Below, in pieces: positions 39,434 through 47,518 of a stretch of 64,000 nucleotides of DNA. Numbering within the stretch: position 1 is the stretch's first letter; each line of letters starts with the position of its first letter. Source of the stretch: Sulfurospirillum barnesii SES-3 (GTDB lineage: Bacteria > Campylobacterota > Campylobacteria > Campylobacterales > Sulfurospirillaceae); NCBI RefSeq assembly GCF_000265295.1, contig NC_018002.1, positions 1,116,001 to 1,180,000 on the forward strand, read 5' to 3'. Below the pieces are notes generated by a model, which searched no databases, was not told where the DNA came from, and was given only the letters and a program-made list of their open reading frames with translations. Position numbers and translations under genes: made by a program.

Positions 39434-39464
39434 TTGACACTTTTTTGTTTTTTTGTGCTACAAT
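39434..39464 (+). promoter_or_regulatory. Putative promoter of the DASS transporter gene
   Basis: A perfect -35 TTGACA (39434-39439) and a TACAAT -10 (39459-39464) with an extended TGC are separated by 19 bp of T-rich sequence. This is one of the best promoter matches in the window. Confidence 0.55.
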
Positions 39465-39470
39465 TTTTTA

Positions 39471-39493
39471 TTTAATAAAATTAATTTATTAAA
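39471..39493. promoter_or_regulatory. 23-bp AT-only inverted repeat in the DASS gene leader
   Basis: The perfect 9-bp arms TTTAATAAA (39471-39479) and TTTATTAAA (39485-39493) surround a 5-bp centre. They lie between the -10 and the AAGGAGG ribosome binding site, a typical operator position. The arms contain only A and T, so chance is a real alternative in this AT-rich leader. Confidence 0.4.
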
Positions 39494-39509
39494 TTAAGGA
39501 GGTTATAAA

Positions 39510-40985
39510 ATGGAAGCTGGTTTTGATGTAAAGTATTATACAAAACTTCTTGCACCTGTTATTGTGGGTCTCTTCGTTTTTATGTGTCCAACACCAGAAG
39601 GTCTTAGCATAAATGCCTGGCTTTACACCAGTATTTTTGCAGGTCTTGTTGTGGGTCTTATTTTAGAACCTATTCCCCCTGCATTGATAGGTATTATTGC
39701 TGTTGTATTAGCTGTATTGTTTAAGGTGGGTCCTGTTGGTTCAGGGAAAGATGGTGCTCTTATTAAATCAGCAGTTGCTATTAATTGGGGTCTTAGTGGC
39801 TTTTCGAATGCTGTTGTATGGCTTATCTTTGCAGCTTTTATGATCGGCATTGGTTATCATAACAGCGGTCTTGGTAAACGAATCGCTTTTTTGCTTGTGA
39901 ATAAATTAGGGACTTCAACCCTAGGACTAGGTTATGCTATTGCACTAGCTGATCTTGCTTTAGCACCATTTATACCTAGTAATGCAGCTCGAAGTGGTGG
40001 AACAATTTATCCAATTGTTACAAGTATTCCACCTATGTTTGAGAGTTATCCTGAAAAAGATGCTCGAAAAATTGGTGCCTATCTTATTTGGGTTTCACTC
40101 GCAACCACATGTGTTTCTAGTTCTATCTTTTTAACAGGTCAAGCACCCAACCCGCTTGCTCTTGAATTGGCCTCAAAAGCGGGTGTACATACGGTTAGTT
40201 GGATGGGTTGGTTTATTGCTTTTGCTCCTGTAGGTATTGTCCTTTTTGCATTAACCCCACTTCTTGCATTATGGATCTATCCACCAGAAATTAAGGGCTC
40301 ACCCATTATTTCAAAATGGGCTGGTGAAGAATTACACAAATTGGGAAAAATTAGTAAAAGTGAAATTTTTATGCTTACTATTTCAGTACTTGCTTTAGTG
40401 CTTTGGATTGGTAGTTCTGCTTTTGGAATTAATGCAACAACAACAGCACTGATTGTGATTGTTTTAATGATTGCAGCGAAAATTATTTCATGGAATGATT
40501 TTTTAGGAAATAAACCTGCATGGAATGTTTTAACATGGTTTGCAACGCTTGTGACAATGGCAGCAGGACTTAAAAATGTTGGATTTTTGGATTGGATTGC
40601 CAAAGCAACAGGTAGTTATTTACATGGCTTAACACCGTTTATGGCAGTACTTGGTCTTATTATTGCCTTTAGTATCTTACGTTATTTCTTTGCCTCAGGA
40701 ACAGCCTATGTTACAGCAATGGTTGGACTCTTTACGGTTTTAGCTATCTCTATTCCTAATACGGATCCATCTCAAACGATGCTTTTATTACTGCTTCCTA
40801 TGGGTATCATGGGTGTTTTAACACCGTATGGCACAGGTCATAGCCCTGTTTGGTTTGCCAGTGGATATGTTACAGGACCAGAGTTTTGGAAACTTGGAGC
40901 TATTTTTGGAATTATTTATCTTGGTGTTTTCTTAGTGATTGGGCTTCCTTGGATAAAATTTATTTATCCTTATATCGCAGGATAA
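39510..40985 (+). CDS. DASS-family (SLC13) dicarboxylate/anion:sodium symporter
   Basis: A 491-residue membrane transporter of the divalent anion:Na+ symporter family, similar to the 2-oxoglutarate/malate translocator (SodiTl/DiT1) and CitT. It has about 12 membrane helices, with PSNAARSGGTIYPIVTSIP matching the conserved SNT-like hairpin region and NATTTALIVIVLM in the second half. The gene is preceded by a good promoter, an inverted repeat and AAGGAGG. It is monocistronic, ended by a hairpin. The substrate is probably a di- or tricarboxylate (malate, fumarate, citrate or 2-oxoglutarate). Confidence 0.88.
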   Translation: MEAGFDVKYYTKLLAPVIVGLFVFMCPTPEGLSINAWLYTSIFAGLVVGLILEPIPPALIGIIAVVLAVLFKVGPVGSGKDGALIKSAVAINWGLSGFSNAVVWLIFAAFMIGIGYHNSGLGKRIAFLLVNKLGTSTLGLGYAIALADLALAPFIPSNAARSGGTIYPIVTSIPPMFESYPEKDARKIGAYLIWVSLATTCVSSSIFLTGQAPNPLALELASKAGVHTVSWMGWFIAFAPVGIVLFALTPLLALWIYPPEIKGSPIISKWAGEELHKLGKISKSEIFMLTISVLALVLWIGSSAFGINATTTALIVIVLMIAAKIISWNDFLGNKPAWNVLTWFATLVTMAAGLKNVGFLDWIAKATGSYLHGLTPFMAVLGLIIAFSILRYFFASGTAYVTAMVGLFTVLAISIPNTDPSQTMLLLLLPMGIMGVLTPYGTGHSPVWFASGYVTGPEFWKLGAIFGIIYLGVFLVIGLPWIKFIYPYIAG

Positions 40986-40992
40986 GAGAATC

Positions 40993-41016
40993 AGGATGAG
41001 CTATAGGGCTCATCCT
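40993..41016. terminator. Hairpin between the DASS and nitroreductase genes
   Basis: The 9-bp arms AGGATGAGC (40993-41001) and GCTCATCCT (41008-41016) have a 6-nt loop. It sits between convergent genes, with a TTACATGTAA copy just beyond. Confidence 0.65.
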
Positions 41017-41025
41017 AAAATAGGA

Positions 41026-41035
41026 TTACATGTAA
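41026..41035. repeat. TTACATGTAA palindrome copy before the nitroreductase stop
   Basis: Located three bases from the 3' end of the minus-strand nitroreductase gene, in the convergent gap. Confidence 0.8.
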
Positions 41036-41037
41036 AC

Positions 41038-41793
41038 CTATTCATCTTTAAATGCGAACCCTTGTGCGACTAAGCTTTTTGCAGTTTTTCGGTAGTAAAC
41101 ATCGGCATAGTTGCTAGAGGTTATCTTTGCATACGTTGGCATTGAACCACTGCCTGTAGTATCACGAAATGTTTTGAGTATTTGCTCATACCCGAGCACA
41201 CCATTGCGTACTTTCTCTCTATCATAGGTCTCTTGCATCACAAAACTTTCCAGTGAAATACGTGGTTTGAGTGGAGCATTTTTAGCTTCTTGTGTGGGGA
41301 CTCCAATGGTACAACCTACTGCTAAAAAAGTCTTTTTAGGAAGATTAAAAATCTCAATGATAGCATCAGAGTCTTTTCTTACCCCTCCAATAGCTGTTGT
41401 TCCATAGCCCAAAGCTTCTGCTGCAACTTGTAGAGCGTGTAGCATAATGCCAGCATCCACTGCACCAACCATAATGCCCTCAGCGCTTTGTTCAATAATC
41501 TGCTTTTTTCCAATACTTTCAACAATAATATCTGTGCGGTTAAAATCAATAACAACACCTACAAAAACATCGGCAGTGGCAATGTGCGTTTGCCCACCAC
41601 ACAGTTCTGCAATGGTTTTTAGCTTTTCTTTATCACGGGTATAAATTAGGCTGATTTGTTGTCCATTAATGGAAGTAGGTGCACGCTGTGCTGTTTTAAA
41701 GATAGTCTCTAAGTCTTCTTTACTGACTGCTTCGCCTGTAAAATGGCGAATCGATTTTCGGTTTTGCAGCTGCTTAAGGGTTTGATTTTCCAT
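41038..41793 (-). CDS. NfsA/FRP-type flavin nitroreductase
   Basis: An FMN-dependent NAD(P)H oxidoreductase of the nitroreductase superfamily, 251 residues, near the NfsA size. The N-terminus LQNRKSIRHFTGEAVSKEDL and FKTAQRAPTSINGQQISLIY give the FMN-binding Arg and Ser residues. GAVDAGIMLHALQVAAEALG and GYGTTAIGGVRKD are typical of the family. It begins 3 bp after mdaB and is presumably in one operon with it under the divergent HxlR-type regulator. Likely substrates are quinones, nitro compounds or free flavin. Confidence 0.88.
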   Translation of the reverse strand: MENQTLKQLQNRKSIRHFTGEAVSKEDLETIFKTAQRAPTSINGQQISLIYTRDKEKLKTIAELCGGQTHIATADVFVGVVIDFNRTDIIVESIGKKQIIEQSAEGIMVGAVDAGIMLHALQVAAEALGYGTTAIGGVRKDSDAIIEIFNLPKKTFLAVGCTIGVPTQEAKNAPLKPRISLESFVMQETYDREKVRNGVLGYEQILKTFRDTTGSGSMPTYAKITSSNYADVYYRKTAKSLVAQGFAFKDE

Positions 41794-41796
41794 GCC

Positions 41797-42390
41797 TCAT
41801 CCTAAAAAGTTTTTGGACAAAATATCAATAAATTTAACTTTTTCCATTTCAATGTTCAAATCACCTTTAAAAATGTCATGCACAGAGTAGGTTTGCATGG
41901 GTTTTGCGCCGCAAAATTGCCATGTTTTATGTGTAGCGATGTTGGCTTCATCAAGGCTAAGGCCATCAAAAAAGCCTGCTTTGTTGCTAAATTCTGAGCT
42001 TGGGCAGTTATAGGTTAAAGAGAGCATGTATTGTTTGCCTTGCATTAATCCTCCACTGCCGTAGCGTTTGCTCGCATCACTTCTGCTTCTTCCATCATTG
42101 GCATAAATGCCATTATTCGTTCCTGCTGAAAAGACTTCATCAATGTATTTTTTCATCATCCATGGTGTGCCCATCCAATAAACAGGGTATTGAATGATAA
42201 AAAAATCTGCCCACTTAAACTTTTCAACCTCTTCAAGAGGATTATAGTCGCTTTCGGCTTTGGCATGTTTGACGTTAAAACCGTTTGTTTTTAAAAAACT
42301 CTCTGCGGTATCGACATACATTTGTGTGAGTTTACCCTCTGCAATATTTGGGTAGTATTGGTGGCCGTTGATAATCAGTACATTTTTCAT
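41797..42390 (-). CDS. mdaB: NADPH:quinone reductase MdaB
   Basis: A flavodoxin-fold FAD enzyme that reduces quinones by two electrons, protecting against oxidative stress. Comparison with E. coli MdaB is very close in pattern: NVLIINGHQYYPNIAEGKL, PVYWMGTPWMMKKYIDEVF, NDGRSRSDASKRYGSGGLMQ and KQYMLSLTYNCP. The length is 197 residues. It is the first gene of an mdaB-nitroreductase pair and is divergent from an HxlR-family regulator, with a 130-bp intergenic region containing a palindromic operator candidate. Confidence 0.93.
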   Translation of the reverse strand: MKNVLIINGHQYYPNIAEGKLTQMYVDTAESFLKTNGFNVKHAKAESDYNPLEEVEKFKWADFFIIQYPVYWMGTPWMMKKYIDEVFSAGTNNGIYANDGRSRSDASKRYGSGGLMQGKQYMLSLTYNCPSSEFSNKAGFFDGLSLDEANIATHKTWQFCGAKPMQTYSVHDIFKGDLNIEMEKVKFIDILSKNFLG

Positions 42391-42450
42391 ACGTTTCCTT
42401 TTTTTTGAAGTGCTTTATGAAGTATAAAATGGCTCTACTTAAAATACTCT

Positions 42451-42470
42451 TACGATACTTTAGTAATGTA
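42451..42470. promoter_or_regulatory. Palindromic operator candidate between mdaB and hxlR-type gene
   Basis: An imperfect 20-bp palindrome of the form TAC-N2-TACT-N2-AGTA-N2-GTA lies in the divergent intergenic region, upstream of the regulator's -10 (42494-42499). Half sites of TACT/AGTA type are known for YodB/HypR, members of the same regulator family, although their spacing is wider. Confidence 0.5.
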
Positions 42471-42493
42471 ATGATGAAAAATAGATACTGTGT

Positions 42494-42499
42494 TATAAT
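42494..42499 (+). promoter_or_regulatory. Putative -10 element of the HxlR-type regulator gene
   Basis: A perfect TATAAT is placed 22 bp before the ATG at 42521, 24 bp downstream of the operator candidate. AAAAAAGGAA precedes the ATG. Confidence 0.5.
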
Positions 42500-42520
42500 A
42501 CGTACAAAAAAAGGAATGTC

Positions 42521-42892
42521 ATGTATTATGTTAACGGCAAGGAGTATATCTGCTCGGTTTCAATCGTACAAGATATTTTCAATGACAAATGGAAATTAGG
42601 CATTATTTGGCATTTGCTTGAGGGTGAAAAGCGTTACAAAGAGTTGTTTGAAGAGGTCTCTGAGATTACACAAAAAACACTCACCATTAAGTTAAGGGAT
42701 TTGGAAGAAAAACACCTCATCAAACGGGTTGTTTTTCCAGAAATTCCTCCTAAAGTTGTCTATTCGCTCACACCTATTGGAGAAAAACTTAGACCTGTGC
42801 TTAAAGAGATGTTTGAGTGGGGTATTTTGTATGTAAAAGAGTGTGGAGAAGTTACAAAAATGAATGCTTGTGAAGTAAAATTTAGCAACTAA
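42521..42892 (+). CDS. HxlR-family (winged helix) transcriptional regulator
   Basis: A 123-residue winged-helix regulator. It shows the HxlR core DIFNDKWKLGIIWHLLEGEKRYKEL, ISEITQKTLTIKLRDLEEKHLIKR and VVYSLTPIGEKLRPVL. There is an early cysteine in KEYICSVS (Cys11), the position where redox-sensing family members such as YodB and HypR carry their reactive thiol. It is divergent from mdaB, so it probably represses mdaB and the nitroreductase until quinone or thiol stress. This is inferred from layout and family. Confidence 0.9.
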   Translation: MYYVNGKEYICSVSIVQDIFNDKWKLGIIWHLLEGEKRYKELFEEVSEITQKTLTIKLRDLEEKHLIKRVVFPEIPPKVVYSLTPIGEKLRPVLKEMFEWGILYVKECGEVTKMNACEVKFSN

Positions 42893-42898
42893 AAGAAG

Positions 42899-42930
42899 TG
42901 CACAGGAGGAAGTGTTATCCCTCTTGTGCA
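42899..42930. terminator. Hairpin after the HxlR-type gene
   Basis: The arms TGCACAGGAGG (42899-42909) and CCTCTTGTGCA (42920-42930) pair at 10 of 11 positions around a 10-nt loop. It lies between this gene and the convergent 31-residue gene. Confidence 0.6.
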
Positions 42931-42939
42931 TACAATGTA

Positions 42940-43035
42940 TTACGCTTTTTTTGCTTTTTTCTCTTCACGTTTTTCTTTTAACGATTTTTCGGGCTTCTTC
43001 TTGACTTCTTTTTTAACATCTTTACTTTTTGCCAT
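42940..43035 (-). CDS. 31-residue lysine-rich small protein
   Basis: A complete short gene: ATG at 43035, stop at 42940, preceded by an excellent AAAAAGGAG ribosome binding site. The product starts MAKSKDVKKEVKKKPEK and continues in the same lysine/glutamate pattern (more than 40 % Lys, strongly basic), with no cysteine or hydrophobic stretch. Such peptides may bind RNA, DNA or ribosomes, but I do not recognise this one. Its own spacing and the convergent hairpin suggest real expression. Confidence 0.6.
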   Translation of the reverse strand: MAKSKDVKKEVKKKPEKSLKEKREEKKAKKA

Positions 43036-43170
43036 GCTTTCTCCTTTTTGAATGTTGGTTAAAACGCTCCTTATTTTATAGGAGTTTAGCTTAAAGACTA
43101 AAAGCCTCTCTTGTGGGCGTTTTATTCTGAGAGAGATTTGAGTATAATGAGTCTTATTTTAAGGTGAAAA

Positions 43171-43839
43171 ATGCAGACATTTTATGGGAATAGAGAAAAA
43201 TGTTACCGCTGTTATAGACCCAAAAGTTCGTGTATGTGTCGTCATATTCGTCCCATTAATACGCACACTAAATTCATCATTTTAATGCACCCAAAAGAGT
43301 TTAAAAAGACCAAAAATGGGACGGGGCATTTGACGCATCTCTCTTTACCAAATTCTGAGCTTTTTATGGGGATTGACTTTAGTGACAATGCACGCATTAA
43401 TGAGATTATCGCAACGCATGAGAGTTTTATTCTCTACCCATCTCCTCATGCTATCAACCTTACTCACACAAATCTTCTGGAAAAAAAAGCTTTACATGTA
43501 AAGAGACCTATGGCGATTTTTCTCATTGATTCGACATGGGCATGTTCGCTTAAAATGATGCGAGAGAGTATGAATTTACACTCCCTTACACATATTAGTT
43601 TTGATGCGACAAAACCTTCAGCGTTTAGAATTAAAGAGCAACCTTTGGCGTATTGTTTATCCACCATTGAATCGACGCTTCGGGTATTAGAACTTCTTCA
43701 TGAGTGGCATCATGAAAGCATCTGTCCAACACAATTAGAAGACTTCCTTCGCCCTTTTTATGCGATGGTTGAGTACCAACTAGCGTGTATTGAAGCCTCT
43801 TCGCATCATGCACTTAGATTCAAGCCTAAAACATTGTAA
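43171..43839 (+). CDS. DTW-domain tRNA-uridine aminocarboxypropyltransferase-like protein
   Basis: A 222-residue DTW-domain protein related to TapT/YfiP, which adds an aminocarboxypropyl group from S-adenosylmethionine to uridine in tRNA (acp3U). An N-terminal cysteine cluster (CYRCYRPKSSCMC) probably binds zinc. The SPOUT-like core has LMHPKEFKKTKNGTGHL and the eponymous motif as DSTW (LIDSTWACSLKMMRES). A palindrome copy at 43492-43501 encodes LHVK. It lies 35 bp upstream of a secreted glycosidase gene. Confidence 0.85.
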   Translation: MQTFYGNREKCYRCYRPKSSCMCRHIRPINTHTKFIILMHPKEFKKTKNGTGHLTHLSLPNSELFMGIDFSDNARINEIIATHESFILYPSPHAINLTHTNLLEKKALHVKRPMAIFLIDSTWACSLKMMRESMNLHSLTHISFDATKPSAFRIKEQPLAYCLSTIESTLRVLELLHEWHHESICPTQLEDFLRPFYAMVEYQLACIEASSHHALRFKPKTL

Positions 43840-43874
43840 CTGCGCTATAATTTTTTAAAAATCAAAGGATAGGC

Positions 43875-44960
43875 GTGCGCAGAATCACTCTTGTTTTCAT
43901 AGGGTTGTTTTTTTATTCATTGCCACTGCATGCGATGCCAGAGGATGAAGCTTTAAAAAAGATGATAGGGCATATGCTTATCGTGGGTTTTGAGGAAGAA
44001 AAGCTGGTTGCCACCAGCCCTATTGTGGAAGCAATTGAGCGTTATGAGCTGGGGGGAGTCATTTTGTTTGACCGCTTTTATACTGATAAAAGTCGTGTTA
44101 AAAATATTCGCTCCTCAGAACAACTCAAAGCACTCACACATACGCTTAAAGCTTCTGCTAAAACACCTCTGCTCATTTGTGTGGATCAAGAAGGTGGAAA
44201 GGTGGCACGGCTGAAACCTTCTTACGGTTTTGTGCAAACGCCCTCTGCATTAAAAGTAGCAAGCGAGTCATTGGAAAAAGCCAAAGAGACGTATGACGCT
44301 TTAGCGTTGATGCTGCGTGAACATGGTATTAATTGTAATTTTGCTCCTGATGTGGATCTTTCTCTTAATCCCAAAAACAGTGTTATCGTAGGTTTGGAGC
44401 GCTCGTATGGCACAGAGCCACACCGTGTTGTTTCGTATGCGGGAGTGATGTTAGAATCCTTTGTGGAGCATAATATTACGGGTGTGCTCAAGCATTTTCC
44501 AGGACATGGCTCCTCCTTTGAGGATTCACATTTGGGATTTGTCGATGTAACGCAAACGTGGAGTGAAGTAGAATTAGACCCCTATCGAATGCTTATAGCA
44601 CAAGAGAAAGCCTCAATGATTATGTCAGCACATGTTTTTAATGCAAAGCTTGATAAGAACTATCCTGCAACGCTTTCGTATGCGACCAATACGCTTTTGC
44701 TAAGACAAACGCTAGGCTTTAAGGGTGTGTTGGTCAGTGATGATATGCACATGCAAGCCATTGCGAACGATTACTCCCTAAAGGATGCCATAACCTTAGC
44801 CATTAATTCAGGGGTGGATATGCTTCTTTTTGGCAATCAGCTCTCATACACATCTACCCATGAGATTATTGAGACGATTGCCACACAAGTCAAAAGTGGT
44901 GCTATTTCACTGCAACGTATTCGTGAAGCCAATACGCGTATAGAACACCTAAGGCATTAA
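43875..44960 (+). CDS. Secreted glycoside hydrolase family 3 (NagZ-like)
   Basis: A family 3 beta-N-acetylhexosaminidase-like enzyme of 361 residues that would trim GlcNAc from peptidoglycan fragments. It starts at GTG 43875 behind AAAGGA and opens with a signal peptide (about residues 1-20, ending LHA), so it is exported, unlike cytoplasmic E. coli NagZ. The catalytic signature KHFPGHGSSFEDSHLGF and the nucleophile Asp in LVSDDMHMQAI are intact. VDQEGGKVARL is also typical. A 16-bp perfect palindrome follows the stop. Confidence 0.9.
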   Translation: MRRITLVFIGLFFYSLPLHAMPEDEALKKMIGHMLIVGFEEEKLVATSPIVEAIERYELGGVILFDRFYTDKSRVKNIRSSEQLKALTHTLKASAKTPLLICVDQEGGKVARLKPSYGFVQTPSALKVASESLEKAKETYDALALMLREHGINCNFAPDVDLSLNPKNSVIVGLERSYGTEPHRVVSYAGVMLESFVEHNITGVLKHFPGHGSSFEDSHLGFVDVTQTWSEVELDPYRMLIAQEKASMIMSAHVFNAKLDKNYPATLSYATNTLLLRQTLGFKGVLVSDDMHMQAIANDYSLKDAITLAINSGVDMLLFGNQLSYTSTHEIIETIATQVKSGAISLQRIREANTRIEHLRH

Positions 44961-44962
44961 AT

Positions 44963-44978
44963 CCTTTACATGTAAAGG
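44963..44978. repeat. Extended palindrome CCTTTACATGTAAAGG
   Basis: A perfect 16-bp palindrome begins 3 bp after the glycosidase stop. It contains the TTACATGTAA core at 44966-44975. Confidence 0.8.
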
Positions 44979-45030
44979 GTCTATGTCCTTGTTTTTGTTA
45001 CAATGAAAAATTACGTCTTAGGAGCAGATC

Positions 45031-47382
45031 ATGAAACAAAATCCACTCTCTTTGGAAGCTTTAGCGCAAGTGGATGCTTATTGGAGGGCATCGAATTATT
45101 TAAGTGTGGGGCAGATTTACCTATTGGACAATCCTTTGCTCAAAGAGCCTCTTAGCATAAAACATATCAAACCTCGTCTTTTAGGGCATTGGGGGACAAC
45201 TCCTGGGCTTAATTTTATCTATACCCATATGAACCGCCTTATCAATCAGTACGATTTAAATATGCTTTTTATCGCAGGGCCAGGGCATGGAGGACCTTCG
45301 GTGGTAGCACAGACCTATTTAGAAGGGGTTTACAGTGAAGTGTATCCTGAAATTTCACACGATGAAGAGGGTCTTCAAAAGCTCTTTAAACAGTTCTCCT
45401 TTCCAGGCGGTATTCCTAGTCATGCTGCACCTCAAACACCTGGTTCGATTCATGAGGGAGGTGAGCTTGGCTATGCACTCTCCCATGCCTATGGAGCGGT
45501 TTTTGACACGAAAGATTTAATAGCATGTTGTGTGATAGGCGATGGGGAGGCGGAGACAGGACCACTGGCTGCTGCATGGCACTCCAATAAATTTTTAGAC
45601 CCCAAACGTGATGGTGTGGTTTTGCCTATTTTGCATCTTAATGGTTATAAAATTGCCAATCCAACCATCCTCGCCCGTATTTCGCATGAAGAGTTAGAAG
45701 AGCTATTTTGTGGTTATGGATATGAGCCTTATTTTGTTGAGGGTGATGAGCCAGAACTTATGCATCAAAGAATGGCAGCAGTTTTAGATGAAATGGTGCA
45801 GAAGATTAAAACGATTTGGCACAATGCACGTACGTTAGATTCCCATGAGCGTCCACGCTGGCCGATGCTGATTTTACGAACGCCTAAAGGCTGGACTGGC
45901 CCTAAAGAAGTCGATGGACTCAAAACAGAGGGGCACTGGAGGTCGCATCAAGTACCTCTTTCCTCTTTAGAGAGCAAACCTGAGCACATTACTATTTTAG
46001 AAAAATGGCTGAAAAGTTATAAGCCTGAAGCGCTTTTTGATGAGAAGGGAAAACTCTTTGCGCACATTGCTTCGTTAGCACCCAAAGGTGAAAAACGTAT
46101 GGGTGCCAATGTATATACCAACGGTGGGCAGTTACTTAAGCCGTTAGTGCTACCTGATTTTACAGCGTATGCGGTGAATGTTCCTGCTCCTACTCAAAGT
46201 AGTGCCGAGGCTACACGCATTTTGGGGTATTATTTGCGGGATGTTATGCGAGAAAATATGCAAAATTTCCGTGTGTTTGGCCCTGATGAAACGGCATCCA
46301 ATCGTTTAAGCGCACTCTTTGAAGTGACCAATCGTGTCTGGATGGCTGAAAAAAACAGCTTTGATGAGCACCTAAGTTCGGATGGTCGTGTGATGGAGAT
46401 ACTCTCAGAACACACCTGCCAAGGGTGGCTTGAGGGGTATTTGTTGACAGGTCGTCATGGCTTTTTCTCGTGTTATGAGGCGTTTATTCATATTGTTGAT
46501 TCGATGTTTAACCAACATGCTAAATGGCTTAAAGTGACCAGTCGTGAAATACCGTGGCGAAAACCCATTGCTGCACTCAATTATCTTTTAACCTCACATG
46601 TTTGGCGACAAGACCATAATGGATTTTCACATCAAGACCCTGGATTTATTGATGTCGTGGTGAACAAAAAAGCACACATTATCAATGTCTATTTTCCACC
46701 CGATGCCAATACCCTTTTATGGGTGGGCGATTGGTGTTTGAAAAGCAGGGATTGCATTAATGTTATTGTGGCGGGCAAACAGCCTGAAGTGCAGTGGCTG
46801 AACATGAATGATGCCATAGCGCATTGTGAAAAAGGCATGGGCATTTGGGAGTGGGCGAGTGATAAAGATAAGCCTGATGTGGTCATGGCATGTTGTGGCG
46901 ATGTGCCTACACTTGAAACCTTAGCCGCAGTGAGTCTTTTAAGGGTGCTTGTACCAAGCTTGAAGATTTGGGTGGTTAATGTTGTTGATTTAATGGCTTT
47001 ACAACCCAAAGAAGAACACCCTCACGGATGGACACACGAAGCGTATAATGCGCTTTTCCCCAAAGATGTTCCTACGATTTTTGCGTACCATGGCTACCCG
47101 TGGTTGATTCATCGTTTGGCATACAAACGAGCGCACCATGAACATTTACATGTAAGAGGTTACAAAGAGGAGGGCACGACCACAACCCCGTTTGATATGG
47201 TGGTTTTAAATGATACCGATAGGTTTCATCTGGTAATGGATGTGATGCATCGTGTGCCTAAAATGAAACCCTATCAAGAGGAAGTATGCCAAAAAATGTC
47301 TGCAAAGCTGGCTGAACATAAGGCATATATTGAGGAGTATGGCATTGATATGCCAGAAATTTTAACGTGGAAGTGGGAATGA
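45031..47382 (+). CDS. xfp: Phosphoketolase (D-xylulose 5-P / fructose 6-P)
   Basis: A TPP enzyme that splits xylulose 5-phosphate (or fructose 6-phosphate) with phosphate to acetyl phosphate and glyceraldehyde 3-phosphate (or erythrose 4-phosphate). The 783-residue length is normal. Motifs are [58 protein letters not shown] and the TPP-binding [19 protein letters not shown]. No other pentose-phosphate gene is adjacent. Acetyl phosphate formed here could be turned into ATP by acetate kinase. A palindrome at 47146-47155 encodes LHV. Confidence 0.96.
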   Translation: MKQNPLSLEALAQVDAYWRASNYLSVGQIYLLDNPLLKEPLSIKHIKPRLLGHWGTTPGLNFIYTHMNRLINQYDLNMLFIAGPGHGGPSVVAQTYLEGVYSEVYPEISHDEEGLQKLFKQFSFPGGIPSHAAPQTPGSIHEGGELGYALSHAYGAVFDTKDLIACCVIGDGEAETGPLAAAWHSNKFLDPKRDGVVLPILHLNGYKIANPTILARISHEELEELFCGYGYEPYFVEGDEPELMHQRMAAVLDEMVQKIKTIWHNARTLDSHERPRWPMLILRTPKGWTGPKEVDGLKTEGHWRSHQVPLSSLESKPEHITILEKWLKSYKPEALFDEKGKLFAHIASLAPKGEKRMGANVYTNGGQLLKPLVLPDFTAYAVNVPAPTQSSAEATRILGYYLRDVMRENMQNFRVFGPDETASNRLSALFEVTNRVWMAEKNSFDEHLSSDGRVMEILSEHTCQGWLEGYLLTGRHGFFSCYEAFIHIVDSMFNQHAKWLKVTSREIPWRKPIAALNYLLTSHVWRQDHNGFSHQDPGFIDVVVNKKAHIINVYFPPDANTLLWVGDWCLKSRDCINVIVAGKQPEVQWLNMNDAIAHCEKGMGIWEWASDKDKPDVVMACCGDVPTLETLAAVSLLRVLVPSLKIWVVNVVDLMALQPKEEHPHGWTHEAYNALFPKDVPTIFAYHGYPWLIHRLAYKRAHHEHLHVRGYKEEGTTTTPFDMVVLNDTDRFHLVMDVMHRVPKMKPYQEEVCQKMSAKLAEHKAYIEEYGIDMPEILTWKWE

Positions 47383-47397
47383 TGCATTTTTAAGCAC

Positions 47398-47432
47398 TCT
47401 ACCTCTTTTACATGTAAAGAAAAAGAGGTAGA
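47398..47432. terminator. Hairpin after phosphoketolase enclosing a palindrome copy
   Basis: The 12-bp arms TCTACCTCTTTT and AAAAGAGGTAGA pair perfectly. The loop holds most of a TTACATGTAA copy (47408-47417). It begins 16 bp after the xfp stop. Confidence 0.7.
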
Positions 47433-47518
47433 CTTCGCTCTTTAATTTCGCTTTTAGAGCAGTTTTGCTATAACTTTAAGTTTTATTTTAAATATTTAGA
47501 ATTTTTTAAGGAAATTGA

